64,000 bases of DNA from Xanthobacter aminoxidans (GTDB lineage Bacteria > Pseudomonadota > Alphaproteobacteria > Rhizobiales > Xanthobacteraceae), in NCBI RefSeq assembly GCF_023571765.1, contig NZ_JAMJXC010000004.1:124001-188000 (forward strand), given 5' to 3'. This document shows, piece after piece, positions 9,358 through 19,603 of this stretch; positions within the stretch are counted from its first letter, which is position 1, and every line of letters begins with the position of its first letter. The position numbers and the translations under genes were made by a program. The notes under the pieces are model-generated. The model searched no databases. It was not told where the DNA came from and worked only from the letters and a program-made list of their open reading frames with translations.

Positions 9358-10046
9358 GCAGAAGCGCCCTCGTCGATCGAGAAGAAGATCAGCTGCGCCT
9401 TGCCGATGAGATTCTCGAACGGAACATAACCCACCTGGCTCAGCACACGGCTGTCGGCGGAATTGTCCCGGTTGTCGCCCATCATGAAGAAGTGCCCGAG
9501 CGGCACTTCATAGACGGGCGTGTTGTCGTAGAAGCCGTTGTCCACCAGGTCCAGCGTCTCGTAGGAAACGCCGTTCGGCAGCGTCTCGCGCCAGCGCTTC
9601 ACCGGCACCTTGCGGCCGGAGCCGTCGTCCTCGCTCACGTCCGACAGGCGCTCGCGCTGCACCGGCACGCCGTTGATGTGCAGGAGGCCGTTGATCATCT
9701 GGATCTTGTCGCCGGGCATGCCGACCACGCGCTTGATGTAGTCGGTCTCGTTGTCCTTGGGCAGCTTGAACACCACCACGTCGCCGCGCGTCGGCTCGGA
9801 CCCGAAGATGCGGCCGGAGAACAGGTTCGGCGAGAAGGGAATCGAGAAGTGGGAATAGCCGTAGCTGTACTTGGAGACGAACAAATAGTCGCCGATCAGC
9901 AGCGTGTCCTTCATCGACCCGGAGGGGATGTTGAACGGCTGGAAGAGGAAGGTCCGGATCACCAGCGCGATCAGCAGCGCGTGGACAATCACCCGGACGG
10001 TTTCGAGAAAGCCGCCGTCCTTCTTGGAATCGCTGGTCGCGGTCAT
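9294..10046 (-). CDS. lepB: signal peptidase I
   Basis: Inner-membrane serine peptidase that removes Sec and Tat signal peptides. About 250 residues from the ATG at 10046 (MTATSDSKKDGGF), followed by one membrane segment near residues 17-35. The catalytic Ser is Ser44 in PSGSMKDTLL; the Lys general base lies in YIKRVVGMPGDKI. The C-terminal box GDNRDNSADSR is present. The longer reading to 10241 adds a compositionally odd leader and is rejected. The 3' end overlaps rnc, in line with co-translation. Confidence 0.97.
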   Translation of the reverse strand: MTATSDSKKDGGFLETVRVIVHALLIALVIRTFLFQPFNIPSGSMKDTLLIGDYLFVSKYSYGYSHFSIPFSPNLFSGRIFGSEPTRGDVVVFKLPKDNETDYIKRVVGMPGDKIQMINGLLHINGVPVQRERLSDVSEDDGSGRKVPVKRWRETLPNGVSYETLDLVDNGFYDNTPVYEVPLGHFFMMGDNRDNSADSRVLSQVGYVPFENLIGKAQLIFFSIDEGASAWQVWTWPWTVRWDRLFTRVH

Positions 10047-10203
10047 CGGGTGTCCAAGGTTTCCCAAATGAGGCGCAGGGTACGACAAACTGCGCCGAAA
10101 CTGAGGAGATACCGGCAGATGCGCGCCGGTCTCGACAGGCAAGACCGCCCCTATAGAGGCTTCGCGGCCTCCCGGCAACGCACGCCCTCGACCTCCTCCA
10201 GCG

Positions 10204-10611
10204 TCAGGCGCCGGAGCGGGGCACCGCCGAGATGATGACATAGGCGGCCGTCAGCGGACCCTCGTCGGTGAGGGAGAGGTGGATGTGCGGCTCATACCCC
10301 TGCGGCACCATCTGCGCGAGCCGCAGCGCTGCCCCGCCCGTGAGAACCAGCGTCGGCCGGCCGGACGGCAGGTTGACGACTCCCATGTCGCGCCAGAACA
10401 CGCCTCCGCTCAGCCCGGTGCCGAGCGCCTTGGCGCAGGCCTCCTTGGCCGCGAAGCGCTTGGCATAGGTCTCCGCCCTCAGCTTCCGCCGATCCGCCTT
10501 CGCCCGCTCGATAGGCGTGAAGACGCGGTTTAGGAACCGGTCGCCGAACCGCTCGATGGATTTGGCGATGCGGCGCGCGTCCGAGAAGTCGGAGCCGATG
10601 CCGAGGATCAT
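10204..10611 (-). CDS. acpS: holo-[acyl-carrier-protein] synthase
   Basis: Transfers the phosphopantetheine arm of CoA to acyl carrier protein. 135 residues. The Mg-binding Asp8 lies in [11 protein letters not shown] and the conserved Glu57 in [16 protein letters not shown], with the C-terminal HLSLTDE as usual. The start at 10611 overlaps the pdxJ stop by four bases (ATGA). A 157-base gap separates it from lepB, the loosest joint in this run, so a second promoter there is possible. Confidence 0.97.
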   Translation of the reverse strand: MILGIGSDFSDARRIAKSIERFGDRFLNRVFTPIERAKADRRKLRAETYAKRFAAKEACAKALGTGLSGGVFWRDMGVVNLPSGRPTLVLTGGAALRLAQMVPQGYEPHIHLSLTDEGPLTAAYVIISAVPRSGA

Positions 10612-11378
10612 GCCGCCTCGCCCGCTGCGGCCGCCCGCCCGGCGGCGATGGCCGCCCGCATGGTGTGGATGGCTGCCTCCAGCCCGACGAAGATGGCCTC
10701 GCCGATCAGGAAATGGCCGATGTTCAGCTCCACGATCTCGGGAAAGGTCGCGATGCGCTCAGCCGTGGCGTAATCGAGCCCGTGGCCGGCATGGACTTCC
10801 AGCCCCAGCGCATTGGCCTGCCGCGCGCCGGCCTTGAGGCGCGCGAACTCGGCTTCCGCCTCGGCCGTGCGGCCTTCAGCAACCGCGTCGCACCATCCCC
10901 CCGTGTGCAGTTCCACGATGTCGGCGCCGAGCGCGGCCGCCGCGGCGATCTGCCTCTCCTCAGCCGCGATGAAGAGCGAGACGCGGATGCCCGCCGCCTT
11001 CAGCCGGGCGATGCGCGGGCCGAGTTCGGTCGCAAGCCCCGCCGCATCGAGCCCGCCCTCGGTGGTGCGCTCTTCCCGCCGCTCGGGCACGAGGCAGCAG
11101 GCATTGGGGCGGACCGAGACGGCGATGCCCACCATCTCCTCGGTGGCGGCCATCTCGAAATTGAGCGGCAGGTCGATCTCGGCCTTCAGCCGCGTCATGT
11201 CCGCATCGCGGATATGGCGCCGGTCCTCGCGCAGATGGGCGGTGATTCCATCCGCCCCCGCAGCGGCGGCGAGGAGGGCGGCGCGCACCGGATCCGGCAG
11301 CAGGCCGCCCCGCGCGTTGCGCACGGTCGCCACGTGGTCGACGTTCACCCCGAGCCGCACCGGCTTCAGCACCGCCAT
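10608..11378 (-). CDS. pdxJ: pyridoxine 5'-phosphate synthase
   Basis: Condenses 1-deoxyxylulose-5-phosphate with 3-amino-2-oxopropyl phosphate to form pyridoxine 5'-phosphate. 256 residues from the ATG at 11378, giving [20 protein letters not shown], the classic PdxJ beginning. [11 protein letters not shown], the [15 protein letters not shown] phosphate-binding end and the HAGHGLDY motif are all present. The longer open frame to 11672 overlaps the rel gene and is rejected. Sits between rel and acpS. Confidence 0.97.
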   Translation of the reverse strand: MAVLKPVRLGVNVDHVATVRNARGGLLPDPVRAALLAAAAGADGITAHLREDRRHIRDADMTRLKAEIDLPLNFEMAATEEMVGIAVSVRPNACCLVPERREERTTEGGLDAAGLATELGPRIARLKAAGIRVSLFIAAEERQIAAAAALGADIVELHTGGWCDAVAEGRTAEAEAEFARLKAGARQANALGLEVHAGHGLDYATAERIATFPEIVELNIGHFLIGEAIFVGLEAAIHTMRAAIAAGRAAAAGEAA

Positions 11379-11404
11379 TTCGCTTGCTCCCGTCCGCGCC
11401 GGCC

Positions 11405-13615
11405 TCAGCCGTTCACGCGCTCCACCTGCGAGACCACCTCGCGGGCCTTGAGATCGGCGATGATGGCGTTGAGGTGCCTGAGGTCGAACACCTCCACGTC
11501 GATCACCATCTCGTGGAAATCCGCCGAGCGGGCATGCATCTGCAGCCCGTCGATATTGCCGCCCCGGTCGCCGATGGCACCGGCGATCTGCGCCAGCGAG
11601 CCGGGTTCGTTGCGGGCGGTGACGATGATGCGGGCGGGGAAGCGCCCGTCGGACAGCTCGTCCACGTCCCACCGCACATCCAGCCAGCGTTCGGGCGCAT
11701 CCTCGAACCCCTGCAGCGACGCCGACTGGATGGGATAGATGGTGATGCCCTCGCCGGGCGTGAGGATGCCGACGATACGATCCCCGGGCACGGCGCCGCC
11801 ATCCGGCGCGAAGCGCACGGGCAGGTCGCCGTTGATGCCGCGGATGGGAATGGCGTCAAGCCGTTCCGACGTGGCGCCCTCGGGGATCTTGAACTTGAGG
11901 TTGTGGCCGCGCTTCAGCTCGAACCAGCCTTCGCCGCTGGCGGCGCGCTCCGCCCGCTCCTCGGGTCGGGGCGGCACCCAGTCGGGATAGACGGCGCGGA
12001 TCACGTCGTCGGTCTTGATCTCGCCCCGGCCGATGGCGGCGAACACATCCTCCGCCGATGCGCGGGCGAGCCGGGGCGTGGCCTTGGCCACCCCATCCTC
12101 GGTGAAGGGCTTGCCGACGCGGGTGAAGGCGCGTTCGGTGATCTTGCGGCCGAGGCCGGCATATTGCGCGCGCACAGCGGCACGGGTGGCTCGGCGCACG
12201 GCGGCGCGGGCCTTGCCGGTGACGGCGATGGTCTCCCACGCGCCCGGCGGGGTCTGCGCCTTGGAGGTGATGATCTCCACCTCGTCGCCGTTCTTCAGCT
12301 CCGACACCAGCGGCGCGATGGTGCCGTTGATCTTGCAACCCACGGCAGTATTGCCCACGTCGGTATGCACGGCATAGGCGAAATCGATGGGCGTCGCCTT
12401 GCGCGGCAAAGCGATGAGTCGCCCCTTGGGCGTGAAGCAGAACACCTGATCGTGGAACAGCTCGAGCTTGGTGTGCTCCAGGAATTCCTCGGGCGAGAGC
12501 CCCTGCGACAGGTTCTCGATGGTCTTGCGCAGCCAAGCATAGGCGCGGCTTTCGTGGGAGAGCATCTCCCCCGGCGCGCCCGAGGCGTCCTTGTAGAGGG
12601 CATGGGCGGCGATGCCGTATTCGGCGATCTCCTCCATGTCCTTGGTGCGGATCTGCATCTCGACGCGCTGGCGGCGCGGGCCCACCACCGTCGTGTGCAG
12701 CGAGCGGTAGTCGTTGGGCTTGGGGGTGGAGATGTAGTCCTTGAAGCGGCCCGGCACGATGGCCCACTTGGTGTGGACAACGCCCAGCGCCCGGTAGCAG
12801 TCCTCCACCGAGGAGACGAGCACGCGGAAGCCGTACAGGTCCGACAATTGCTCGAAGCCGATGGCCTTGCGCTCCATCTTGCCCCAGATGGAAAACGGCC
12901 GCTTCTCCCGCCCCTTGACCTCGGCGACGATGCCGCGCCGCTCAAGTTCGTCCTTCAGCTCCCGCTCGATCTCCTGCACCACCGGGCCGTTGAACTGCCT
13001 CAGCTCGGAGACGCGGGTGGTGATGCTCTCATAGGCTTCCGGGGAGAGCTGGCGGAAGGCGAGATCCTCCAGCTCCTCGCGCATGTCCTGCATGCCCATG
13101 CGGGCGGCGAGCGGCGCGTAGATGTCCAGCGTTTCCTGCGCCACCCGGTCCCGCTTCTCCGGCGGCACCCATTTCAGGGTGCGCATGTTGTGGAGGCGGT
13201 CGGCGAGCTTGACGAGGAGCACCCGCACGTCGTCGGCAATGGCGAGCAGCAGCTTCCTGAGATTCTCGGCCTGCTTCGCCTGCTTGGAGACGAGGTCGAG
13301 CTTCTTGATCTTGGTCAGCCCCTCCACCAGCGTCGCGATCTGGTGGCCGAACAGCCGCTCGATCTCCGCCTTGGTGGCGCTGGTGTCCTCGATGGTGTCG
13401 TGCAGCAGGGCCGAGACGATGGTGGCATCGTCCAGCTTGAGATCGGTGAGGATCGCCGCGACTTCGAGCGGGTGGGAGAAATAGGGATCGCCGGACGCAC
13501 GCAGCTGACTGCCGTGCGCCCTCATGGCGTAGACATAGGCGCGGTCGAGCAGCGCCTCGTCGGTGTTGGGATTATACCGTCGAACGCGCTCGACGAGTTC
13601 GTATTGGCGCATCAT
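11405..13615 (-). CDS. rsh: bifunctional (p)ppGpp synthetase/hydrolase, RelA/SpoT family
   Basis: Single long Rel enzyme controlling the stringent response. About 736 residues. Start at 13615 gives [16 protein letters not shown], the usual N-terminus in rhizobia. The hydrolase HD domain keeps HDTIED at residues 72-77, so hydrolysis should be active. The synthetase domain has [23 protein letters not shown] domain ([27 protein letters not shown]) and a C-terminal ACT domain with the ARNEPGSL motif follow. First gene of the run to era. rpoZ, which precedes rel in many relatives, is absent from the upstream 190 bases. Confidence 0.97.
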   Translation of the reverse strand: MMRQYELVERVRRYNPNTDEALLDRAYVYAMRAHGSQLRASGDPYFSHPLEVAAILTDLKLDDATIVSALLHDTIEDTSATKAEIERLFGHQIATLVEGLTKIKKLDLVSKQAKQAENLRKLLLAIADDVRVLLVKLADRLHNMRTLKWVPPEKRDRVAQETLDIYAPLAARMGMQDMREELEDLAFRQLSPEAYESITTRVSELRQFNGPVVQEIERELKDELERRGIVAEVKGREKRPFSIWGKMERKAIGFEQLSDLYGFRVLVSSVEDCYRALGVVHTKWAIVPGRFKDYISTPKPNDYRSLHTTVVGPRRQRVEMQIRTKDMEEIAEYGIAAHALYKDASGAPGEMLSHESRAYAWLRKTIENLSQGLSPEEFLEHTKLELFHDQVFCFTPKGRLIALPRKATPIDFAYAVHTDVGNTAVGCKINGTIAPLVSELKNGDEVEIITSKAQTPPGAWETIAVTGKARAAVRRATRAAVRAQYAGLGRKITERAFTRVGKPFTEDGVAKATPRLARASAEDVFAAIGRGEIKTDDVIRAVYPDWVPPRPEERAERAASGEGWFELKRGHNLKFKIPEGATSERLDAIPIRGINGDLPVRFAPDGGAVPGDRIVGILTPGEGITIYPIQSASLQGFEDAPERWLDVRWDVDELSDGRFPARIIVTARNEPGSLAQIAGAIGDRGGNIDGLQMHARSADFHEMVIDVEVFDLRHLNAIIADLKAREVVSQVERVNG

Positions 13616-13802
13616 GGCCGGAACGATCCGTCGCAGCACGGCGGAGCAGGCTCAGCGCGCCCGCCCCATCCTTGTTGAACCGTAGATATCATGCGGAGGG
13701 GCGGGATACGCAAGTCATTGTCACTGCATGGGTGTGGGAATGTCGCGCATGCCTTGATCCGCCTCGCTCCCCCTCCCCATACGGAAGAGGGAGGCGCCAG
13801 TC

Positions 13803-14777
13803 TCACGGCAGAAGCAGCGTCGCCCCGGTGGTGTTGCGGCCTTCGAGGTCGCGGTGCGCCTTCTGCGCGTCCTTCAGCGCGTAGGTCTGGTGGATCGGGA
13901 TCTTCACCGCGCCGGTCAGCACCGCCTCGAACAAATCGTTGGCGGTGGCGATGAGATCGGCGCGCTTGGCGACGAAGGTGGCGAGCGTCGGGCGGGTGGC
14001 GAACAGCGAGCCCTTGGCCGACAGGTGCAGCAGGTCGAAGTTCTTGATGGCACCGGAGGCGTTGCCGAAGCTCACGAACAGGCCGAGCGGTTTCAGGCAG
14101 TCGAGGGAGGCGGGATAGGTCGCCTGACCGACACCGTCATAGACCACGTCGCACAGCTTGCCGGAGGTGATCTCCTTCACCCGGTGAACGAAATCCTCGT
14201 CCCGGTAGAGAATCGCCTCGTCGCAGCCGTTGGCGAGGGCAAGCTCGGCCTTGTCCTTGGAACCCACGGTGCCGATCACGGTGGCGCCGAGATGCTTCGC
14301 CCACTGGCACAGGATGAGGCCGACGCCACCGGCGGCCGCCTGCACGAGAATCACGTCGCCCGGCTTGATGTGGTGGGTGCGGCGCACGAGATACTGCGCC
14401 GTCATGCCCTTGAGCATCATCGCCGCGGCGGTGCGGTCATCGATGGCGGCGGGCAGGTGGACGAGCGTGGCGGCGGGGACGTTCCGCACCTCGGCATACG
14501 CACCGATGGTCATGGCATAGGCCACGCGGTCGCCGGGGTGGAAATCGGTCACGTCGGGACCGACCGCCTCGACGACGCCGGCGCCCTCATTGCCGGGAAT
14601 GAAGGGCATCGTCGCGGCCTTGTAGAGGCCGGTGCGGAAATAGACGTCTATGAAGTTGAGGCCGATGGCGGTGTGGCGCACCTGCACCTGACCGGGCCCG
14701 GGCGGGGGAACCACCACCTCTTCATAGGTGAGCACCTCGGGACCGCCCGTCTGATGCACCTGAACCGCATGGACCAT
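13803..14777 (-). CDS. NADPH:quinone oxidoreductase (zinc-free MDR family)
   Basis: 324 residues. N-terminal GroES-like domain (VHAVQVHQTGGPEVL, GLNFIDVYFRTGLY, GNEGAGVVEAVG) and a Rossmann domain with AAAGGVGLILCQWAKHLGA. It matches the quinone-oxidoreductase (QOR) branch of medium-chain dehydrogenases: no structural zinc Cys cluster is present. Predicted to reduce quinones with NADPH. The start at 14777 (MVHAVQ) is preferred over the ATG nine bases upstream. Apparently its own unit, between rel and an SDR gene. Confidence 0.93.
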   Translation of the reverse strand: MVHAVQVHQTGGPEVLTYEEVVVPPPGPGQVQVRHTAIGLNFIDVYFRTGLYKAATMPFIPGNEGAGVVEAVGPDVTDFHPGDRVAYAMTIGAYAEVRNVPAATLVHLPAAIDDRTAAAMMLKGMTAQYLVRRTHHIKPGDVILVQAAAGGVGLILCQWAKHLGATVIGTVGSKDKAELALANGCDEAILYRDEDFVHRVKEITSGKLCDVVYDGVGQATYPASLDCLKPLGLFVSFGNASGAIKNFDLLHLSAKGSLFATRPTLATFVAKRADLIATANDLFEAVLTGAVKIPIHQTYALKDAQKAHRDLEGRNTTGATLLLP

Positions 14778-14845
14778 GACCACCAACCCCTATCCTCCCG
14801 AGATGGCCCGGATCATAGGGCGGGCCGGGTGGGCCGCAAGCGGCG

Positions 14846-15601
14846 TCAGCGGCCTCCCGAGATCTTGAGCACCGCGCCCGTGGTATAGCTCGCCGCCTCC
14901 GACAGCAGAAACAGCACCGCCTCGGCCACCTCCTCGGCCGTGCCGGGCCGGCCGATGGGGATGGAGGGCGCGAGTCGCTCCAGCCGCCCGACGACGCCGC
15001 TCGCATCGTGGATGTCGGTAGCGATGAGGCCCGGGGCGATCGCGTTCACCCGGATGCCCTCCCGCGCCACCTCGCGTCCGAGACCCAGGGTGAAGCTGTC
15101 GATGGCGCCCTTGCTGGCGGCGTACCAGACATATTCGCCCGCCGAGCCCAGCGTCGCCGCCATGGAGGAGATGTTGACGATGGCGCCGCCCTTGCCGCCC
15201 CGCGCGGTGGACATGCGGCGCACCGCCTGCTGCGCCACGAGGATCGCGCCGGTGACGTTGAGATCGATGACGCGGGCCATCTCGGCCGGGTCGGCATCGG
15301 CGAAGGGACCGGCGCGGCCGGTGATGCCGGCGTTGTTCACGAGGTCGGTGATGGCACCGAGATTGGCGTCCACCTCCTCATAGAGACGCGTGATGTCCTT
15401 CGGCCGGGCCATGTCGCCCTTGACGACCAGCACCTGCGCCCCGAGCGCCCGCGCCTCGGCGGCCACGTCGTCCGCCGCCGCGGCGTCACGGGTGTAGTTG
15501 ATGGCGATGCGCCCGTAACCGGCTTCCGCCGCACGCCGCACGCAGGCCGCGCCGATGCCCCGGCTGCCGCCCGTGACCAGCAGGACCTTGTCCGCGTTCA
15601 T
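14846..15601 (-). CDS. SDR-family oxidoreductase (YgfF-like)
   Basis: 251 residues, a classical short-chain dehydrogenase. Cofactor loop TGGSRGIGAAC; NNAG in DLVNNAGITG; catalytic Ser in NISSMAA; YAASKGA as the Tyr-x3-Lys pair; C-terminal SGGR. Substrate unknown; the sequence resembles glucose-dehydrogenase/YgfF type SDRs. Its ATG overlaps the terC stop by four bases (ATGA), so it should be translated with TerC, although no functional link is obvious. Confidence 0.92.
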   Translation of the reverse strand: MNADKVLLVTGGSRGIGAACVRRAAEAGYGRIAINYTRDAAAADDVAAEARALGAQVLVVKGDMARPKDITRLYEEVDANLGAITDLVNNAGITGRAGPFADADPAEMARVIDLNVTGAILVAQQAVRRMSTARGGKGGAIVNISSMAATLGSAGEYVWYAASKGAIDSFTLGLGREVAREGIRVNAIAPGLIATDIHDASGVVGRLERLAPSIPIGRPGTAEEVAEAVLFLLSEAASYTTGAVLKISGGR

Positions 15602-16353
15602 TGCTCGCCTCCCCTGTGCAGCACGATCCGCCGCTTGCGCCTGCCGGCGGCTGCGACGTTCAGCACCTCCACCATCACCGAGAAGGCCATGGCCGCATAG
15701 ATGTAGCCTTTGGAGATGTGGGCGCCGAAGCCGTCGGCCACCAGCGTCACGCCGATCAGCACCAGGAAGGCGAGCGCCAGCATCTTGGTGGTGGGGTGGG
15801 TGGCGATGAAGGCGGACAGCGGGCCGGAGGCCACGAACATGATGCCGACCGCGATGATGACGGCCAGCACCATGATGGCGAGATGCTCCGCCATGCCGAT
15901 GGCGGTGAGGATGGAATCCACCGAGAAGACGAGATCGAGCAGGATCACCTGCACCACGATCCCGGCGAAGGCCCGCTTGGCCGCGCCGGCGATGGCCTCC
16001 TCGCTCGGTTCGTCTTCTCCTTCGAGAGCGCCGTGCATCTCGGACGTCGCCTTGGCGATGAGGAAGGCGCCGCCGCCGATGAGGATGATGTCGCGCCAGG
16101 AAAACTCGTGGCCGAATGCCGTGAAAAGCGACTGCCTGAGCCCGATCAGCCAGGAGAGGGCGAACAGCAGGCCGATGCGCAGCAGCAGCGCCGCGGAAAG
16201 GCCGATCTGCCGCGCCCGTAGCGCCTCGGCCGGCGGAAGGCGCTGCACCACCAGCGAGATGAACACGACATTGTCGATGCCGAGCACGATCTCCATCGCC
16301 GTCAGCGTTACCAGCGCCGCCCAGGCTTCCGGCGACGTGATCCAGTCCAACAT
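15598..16353 (-). CDS. TerC-family integral membrane protein
   Basis: 251 residues with seven or so membrane segments. The family's acidic membrane motifs are clear: EIVLGIDNVVFISL near residue 20 and DLVFSVDSILTAIG near the middle, which in TerC/Alx proteins are linked to metal (Mn) export. A cytoplasmic acidic loop (EGEDEPSEEA) separates the two halves. The start at 16353 (MLDWITSPEAW) is typical. The upstream extension to 16632 crosses into the divergent promoter region and is rejected. First gene of a two-gene unit with the SDR. Confidence 0.93.
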   Translation of the reverse strand: MLDWITSPEAWAALVTLTAMEIVLGIDNVVFISLVVQRLPPAEALRARQIGLSAALLLRIGLLFALSWLIGLRQSLFTAFGHEFSWRDIILIGGGAFLIAKATSEMHGALEGEDEPSEEAIAGAAKRAFAGIVVQVILLDLVFSVDSILTAIGMAEHLAIMVLAVIIAVGIMFVASGPLSAFIATHPTTKMLALAFLVLIGVTLVADGFGAHISKGYIYAAMAFSVMVEVLNVAAAGRRKRRIVLHRGGEQ

Positions 16354-16525
16354 CGGCGCACTCCCCTGCCCCAGATTCGCGAAGGCTGATCGCAACGCGG
16401 CGGGACCGCAAGTGCACCTGCACTGGTCCGGGGCCTCATCCCGCACGTATCCGCGGCATCTCCGCAGCTTTCGCCGCGGCAGACTCGGCTCTAGTGTCCC
16501 GTGATCCGACCATGAGGAGGCAGCG

Positions 16526-17704
16526 ATGGAACACGACGTGATGCACGAGGTGGTCGTCGTCGGCGCAGGTCCCGCCGGGCTTGCCACCGCCATCGGCCTC
16601 GCCGCGCGTGGCGTCTCGACCGCGCTCGTCACCGGCCCCGATCGCGGCGCGGATCACCGCACCACGGCGCTGCTGGAAGGCTCGGTGCGCATTCTGGAAG
16701 AGTTCGGCGTGTGGTCGCAGATCGCGCCCCGTGCCGCGCCGCTGCGCGACATGCGCATCGCGGATGCCACGCGCCGGCTGGTCCGCGCGCCGGAAGTGAC
16801 CTTCCGCTCGGCCGAGATCGGCCTCGACGCCTTCGGCTACAACATCGAGAACGACGCCCTGCGCAACGGCCTCCTCGCCGCGGCGATGGAGATGCCGAAC
16901 CTCCACATCGCCCGCACCTCCGTGGAGCGCATCGATTTCGGGCCGGATGCCGTGACGCTCACGCTTGCCGACGGCACGCGCCTTGCCGCGCGCCTCGTCG
17001 CGGGGGCGGACGGGCGGCAATCCACGGTGCGTGCCGCCGCCGGCATCAAGATGCGCAACCGCGCCTATCCGCAGGTGGCCTTCACCGCCACGGTGCAGCA
17101 CACGCGGCCCCATGAGGACACCTCCACGGAATTCCACACCGAGAGCGGTCCCTTCACCCTGGTGCCGCTGACGGGCGACCGCTCCTCCATCGTCTGCGTG
17201 GTCACCGAGCGTGAGGCCATCCGCCTGCTCGGCCTCAGCGATGAAGCCCTGGCACGTGAGCTCGAGGCGCGCGCTTCCTCCGTGCTCGGCCGGTTCGAGA
17301 TGGAAGGCGGCCGCGGCGCATTCCCGCTGGCAGCGGAGACGGCGGAAAGCCTGGTCGGCGACCGCATCGCGCTCTTGAGCGAAGCCGCCCACATCATGCC
17401 GCCCATCGGCGCGCAGGGGCTCAATCTCGGCCTCAGGGATGCGGCGGCATTGGTCGCTCTTGCGGCGGACGCGGTGGCGACGGGGCGCGATCCCGGCAGC
17501 CGCGAGGTGCTCGCCCGCTATGCGGACAAGCGCCAGCGCGACATCAGCGGCCGCATGACGGCCGTCGATCTCCTCAACCGTTCGCTGCTGTCCGATCTCG
17601 TGCCGGTGCAGAGCGTACGCGGCTTCGGCCTGTATCTGCTCGATCGCGTCGGCCCGCTGCGGCGGAGGCTGATGCGCCTCGGCATCGGCGACAAGGCTGC
17701 GTAA
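16526..17704 (+). CDS. FAD-dependent monooxygenase, UbiH/UbiF/Coq6 family
   Basis: 392 residues. N-terminal Rossmann motif VVVVGAGPAGLATAIGLAARG; second FAD motif near residue 280, ALLSEAAHIMPPIGAQGLNL. The usual GDAAH is here SEAAH, a conservative but noticeable change. Expected to be a ring hydroxylase in ubiquinone biosynthesis. GAGG-rich ribosome site (GAGGAGG) seven to eight bases before the ATG. Divergent from terC across 172 bases that contain the inverted repeat AGTGCA-CC-TGCACT at 16411-16424. Which Ubi hydroxylase it is cannot be decided here. Confidence 0.9.
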   Translation: MEHDVMHEVVVVGAGPAGLATAIGLAARGVSTALVTGPDRGADHRTTALLEGSVRILEEFGVWSQIAPRAAPLRDMRIADATRRLVRAPEVTFRSAEIGLDAFGYNIENDALRNGLLAAAMEMPNLHIARTSVERIDFGPDAVTLTLADGTRLAARLVAGADGRQSTVRAAAGIKMRNRAYPQVAFTATVQHTRPHEDTSTEFHTESGPFTLVPLTGDRSSIVCVVTEREAIRLLGLSDEALARELEARASSVLGRFEMEGGRGAFPLAAETAESLVGDRIALLSEAAHIMPPIGAQGLNLGLRDAAALVALAADAVATGRDPGSREVLARYADKRQRDISGRMTAVDLLNRSLLSDLVPVQSVRGFGLYLLDRVGPLRRRLMRLGIGDKAA

Positions 17705-17735
17705 GGCTGGCCGCGTAAAGCTGGCTGCGTGAGGC

Positions 17736-18692
17736 TCAGAACAGGCTGAGCGGGATGAGGTGCTCGCGCAGCAAATAGAGCATCAGCGTCACCGTCACGA
17801 CCGACGACAGGGTGCCAAGGAGGACGGCGGTGGACGCCTCCTCCACGAACACATGATATTGCCGCGCCAGCACGAACACGTTCAGCGCCGGCGGCAGCGC
17901 GGCCATGAGCAGCAGCGTCTGCTCCCAAACTGGCGAGAACGGCCCGAACACCGAGAGCGAGACCAGCGCCACGAACGGGTGGACAAACAGCTTCAGGCTC
18001 AGGAGCGGCGCGAGTTCCACCGGCACGCGCTTCAGCGGGCGCAGCGCCACGGTCACGCCAAGGGTGAACAGGGCGCAGGGGGCGGCCGCGTTCTTCAGAT
18101 AGTCCAGCATCCGCGAGAGGGCGTCCGGCTCCTTGAACTCGAACGCCGCCGCCAGCACGCCCAGCAGGGTGGCGATGTTGAAGGGGTGGGTCAGCACCCT
18201 TTTGGCGATGAGCACGAAGGTGTGCCCGAGGCTCTCCCCCCGCCCCCGCGTCGCCATCAGCAGCGGCACGACGGTGAAGAAGAACATGCTGTCGGTGGCG
18301 AAGATAAGCGCTGCGGGGCTGGCGGCGGCCTGCCCGAAGGCGGCGAGCGTCAGGCCCGGCCCCATGTAGCCCACATTGGCATAGGCGCCGGCCGTGAGCG
18401 CGATGGCCGCCTCGCCGATATTCCCCTTGCGAAACCAGAGGCCGACGCCCAGCGCCAGCAGGGACATGGTGGCGGTGGAGGCCAGCACGGCGAGGATGAA
18501 GGCCGGATTCGCCAGCTCGTGGAACGGCGTCTGCGCCACGATGCGATAGAACAGCGCCGGCAGCGCCACATAGATGATGAAGAAGGAGAGCCAGGCGAGC
18601 CCCGCCTCCGGCAGCTTCACCCTGCGGCCGCAGAAATAGCCGAGGAGGATCAGGCCGAAGAACGGAAAGGCGAGGCCGAAGAGGTCGCTCAT
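17736..18692 (-). CDS. AEC (auxin efflux carrier) family transporter
   Basis: 318 residues with about ten hydrophobic segments in two five-helix halves, typical of the AEC/MdcF family of the bile/arsenite/riboflavin transporter superfamily. Begins MSDLFGLAFPFFGLILLGYF, with an early basic FCGRRVKLPEAGL loop. Substrates in the family include malonate, malate and auxin; nothing nearby fixes the substrate. Converges on the monooxygenase gene with a 31-base gap. Confidence 0.92.
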   Translation of the reverse strand: MSDLFGLAFPFFGLILLGYFCGRRVKLPEAGLAWLSFFIIYVALPALFYRIVAQTPFHELANPAFILAVLASTATMSLLALGVGLWFRKGNIGEAAIALTAGAYANVGYMGPGLTLAAFGQAAASPAALIFATDSMFFFTVVPLLMATRGRGESLGHTFVLIAKRVLTHPFNIATLLGVLAAAFEFKEPDALSRMLDYLKNAAAPCALFTLGVTVALRPLKRVPVELAPLLSLKLFVHPFVALVSLSVFGPFSPVWEQTLLLMAALPPALNVFVLARQYHVFVEEASTAVLLGTLSSVVTVTLMLYLLREHLIPLSLF

Positions 18693-18787
18693 GATCGCCG
18701 GAGGCTGGCCGGAAGGCGGAGAAAGGAGGCAGCGGGTACCCCCTTCCTACAAATCCCTGCGAAGGATGGAAAGCGTGGGCGCGCCGA

Positions 18788-19603
18788 TCAGCGCGGCGGC
18801 GTCGCTGCCTTGCCCATCAGATGCCGCACCGCATAAAGCTCCGGATAGAGCCGGTTGCGGAACTGGCTCGCCGCCGGCTCCACCGTCGCAAGCAGGCGAT
18901 CGATGGCCCCCGAACGCGGCGTGTCGGCCCAGGCGCGGCGGGCGATGGGGCGGTCGTCGAGCCAGAAGGGGCTCCAGTCGAGCGTGGTCTCGATGAGTTC
19001 CCGCGCGAAGTCCGGCCCTTCGTCGAGGGAGCCCTGCATCACCACGTCGATATAGGACTGGAGCAGCGGGAAGTTCACGTCCGGCCGCTGGAGGTCATCC
19101 GGCCCCTTGCCGGCGGATTCCTTGGGCACATAGACCCAGATCTTGCCGACGCGCGGCAGGCCTTCCCAATCGATGGCCTCCACATGGGCCTGGTCCAGCT
19201 CCACCCGGTCATAGCCGCCCTCGCGGGCATCGAAGGACGCAAGCTCGGCTTCGTCCTTCACCGGGAAGATGACGCCGTTGATGCTGCCCGGCTCCTCGCC
19301 CGGCATCCGCGGCCGGATGCCGAGGGCGGTGAATCCCGCCGTACCTTCCCGCGGGGTGAAGCGCGATGCCCACGAGCGCACATAGCCGAAGCTGCCGGCG
19401 ATTCGGGCGGCGATGGCCGGCACGGGGCGGCCGGACGTCGCGGTCCGGGACGGCCCGCTGATGAGTGAGCCGTAGCCGAACAGGAACTCGCGCGGGGCAT
19501 TGGCGAGGCGCTGGCCCCAGAAGTCCCTTGCCGTCGCCGGCAGGGTAGAAGAAGCCGCCAGCCCGGCGAGACCGCCGAGCACACCGCGCCGCGTAATTGT
19601 CAT
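18788..19603 (-). CDS. Tat-exported gamma-glutamylcyclotransferase-fold protein
   Basis: 271 residues from the ATG at 19603. The N-terminus TRRGVLGGLAGLAASSTLPA reads as a twin-arginine signal peptide cleaved near residue 25, so the protein is likely periplasmic. The mature part opens with FLFGYGSLISG, the YGSL substrate loop of GGCT/AIG2-like proteins, and has EGGYDRVEL downstream. Gamma-glutamylcyclotransferases normally act on glutathione-type dipeptides in the cytoplasm, so an exported member is less usual. Substrate unknown. Divergent from the lyase gene. Confidence 0.8.
   Translation of the reverse strand: MTITRRGVLGGLAGLAASSTLPATARDFWGQRLANAPREFLFGYGSLISGPSRTATSGRPVPAIAARIAGSFGYVRSWASRFTPREGTAGFTALGIRPRMPGEEPGSINGVIFPVKDEAELASFDAREGGYDRVELDQAHVEAIDWEGLPRVGKIWVYVPKESAGKGPDDLQRPDVNFPLLQSYIDVVMQGSLDEGPDFARELIETTLDWSPFWLDDRPIARRAWADTPRSGAIDRLLATVEPAASQFRNRLYPELYAVRHLMGKAATPPR

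Noticed and set aside
11384..13678. A 764-codon plus-strand frame opposite rel
   Set aside because: Same GC-driven shadow effect; it mirrors the rel codon phase and has no recognisable motifs.
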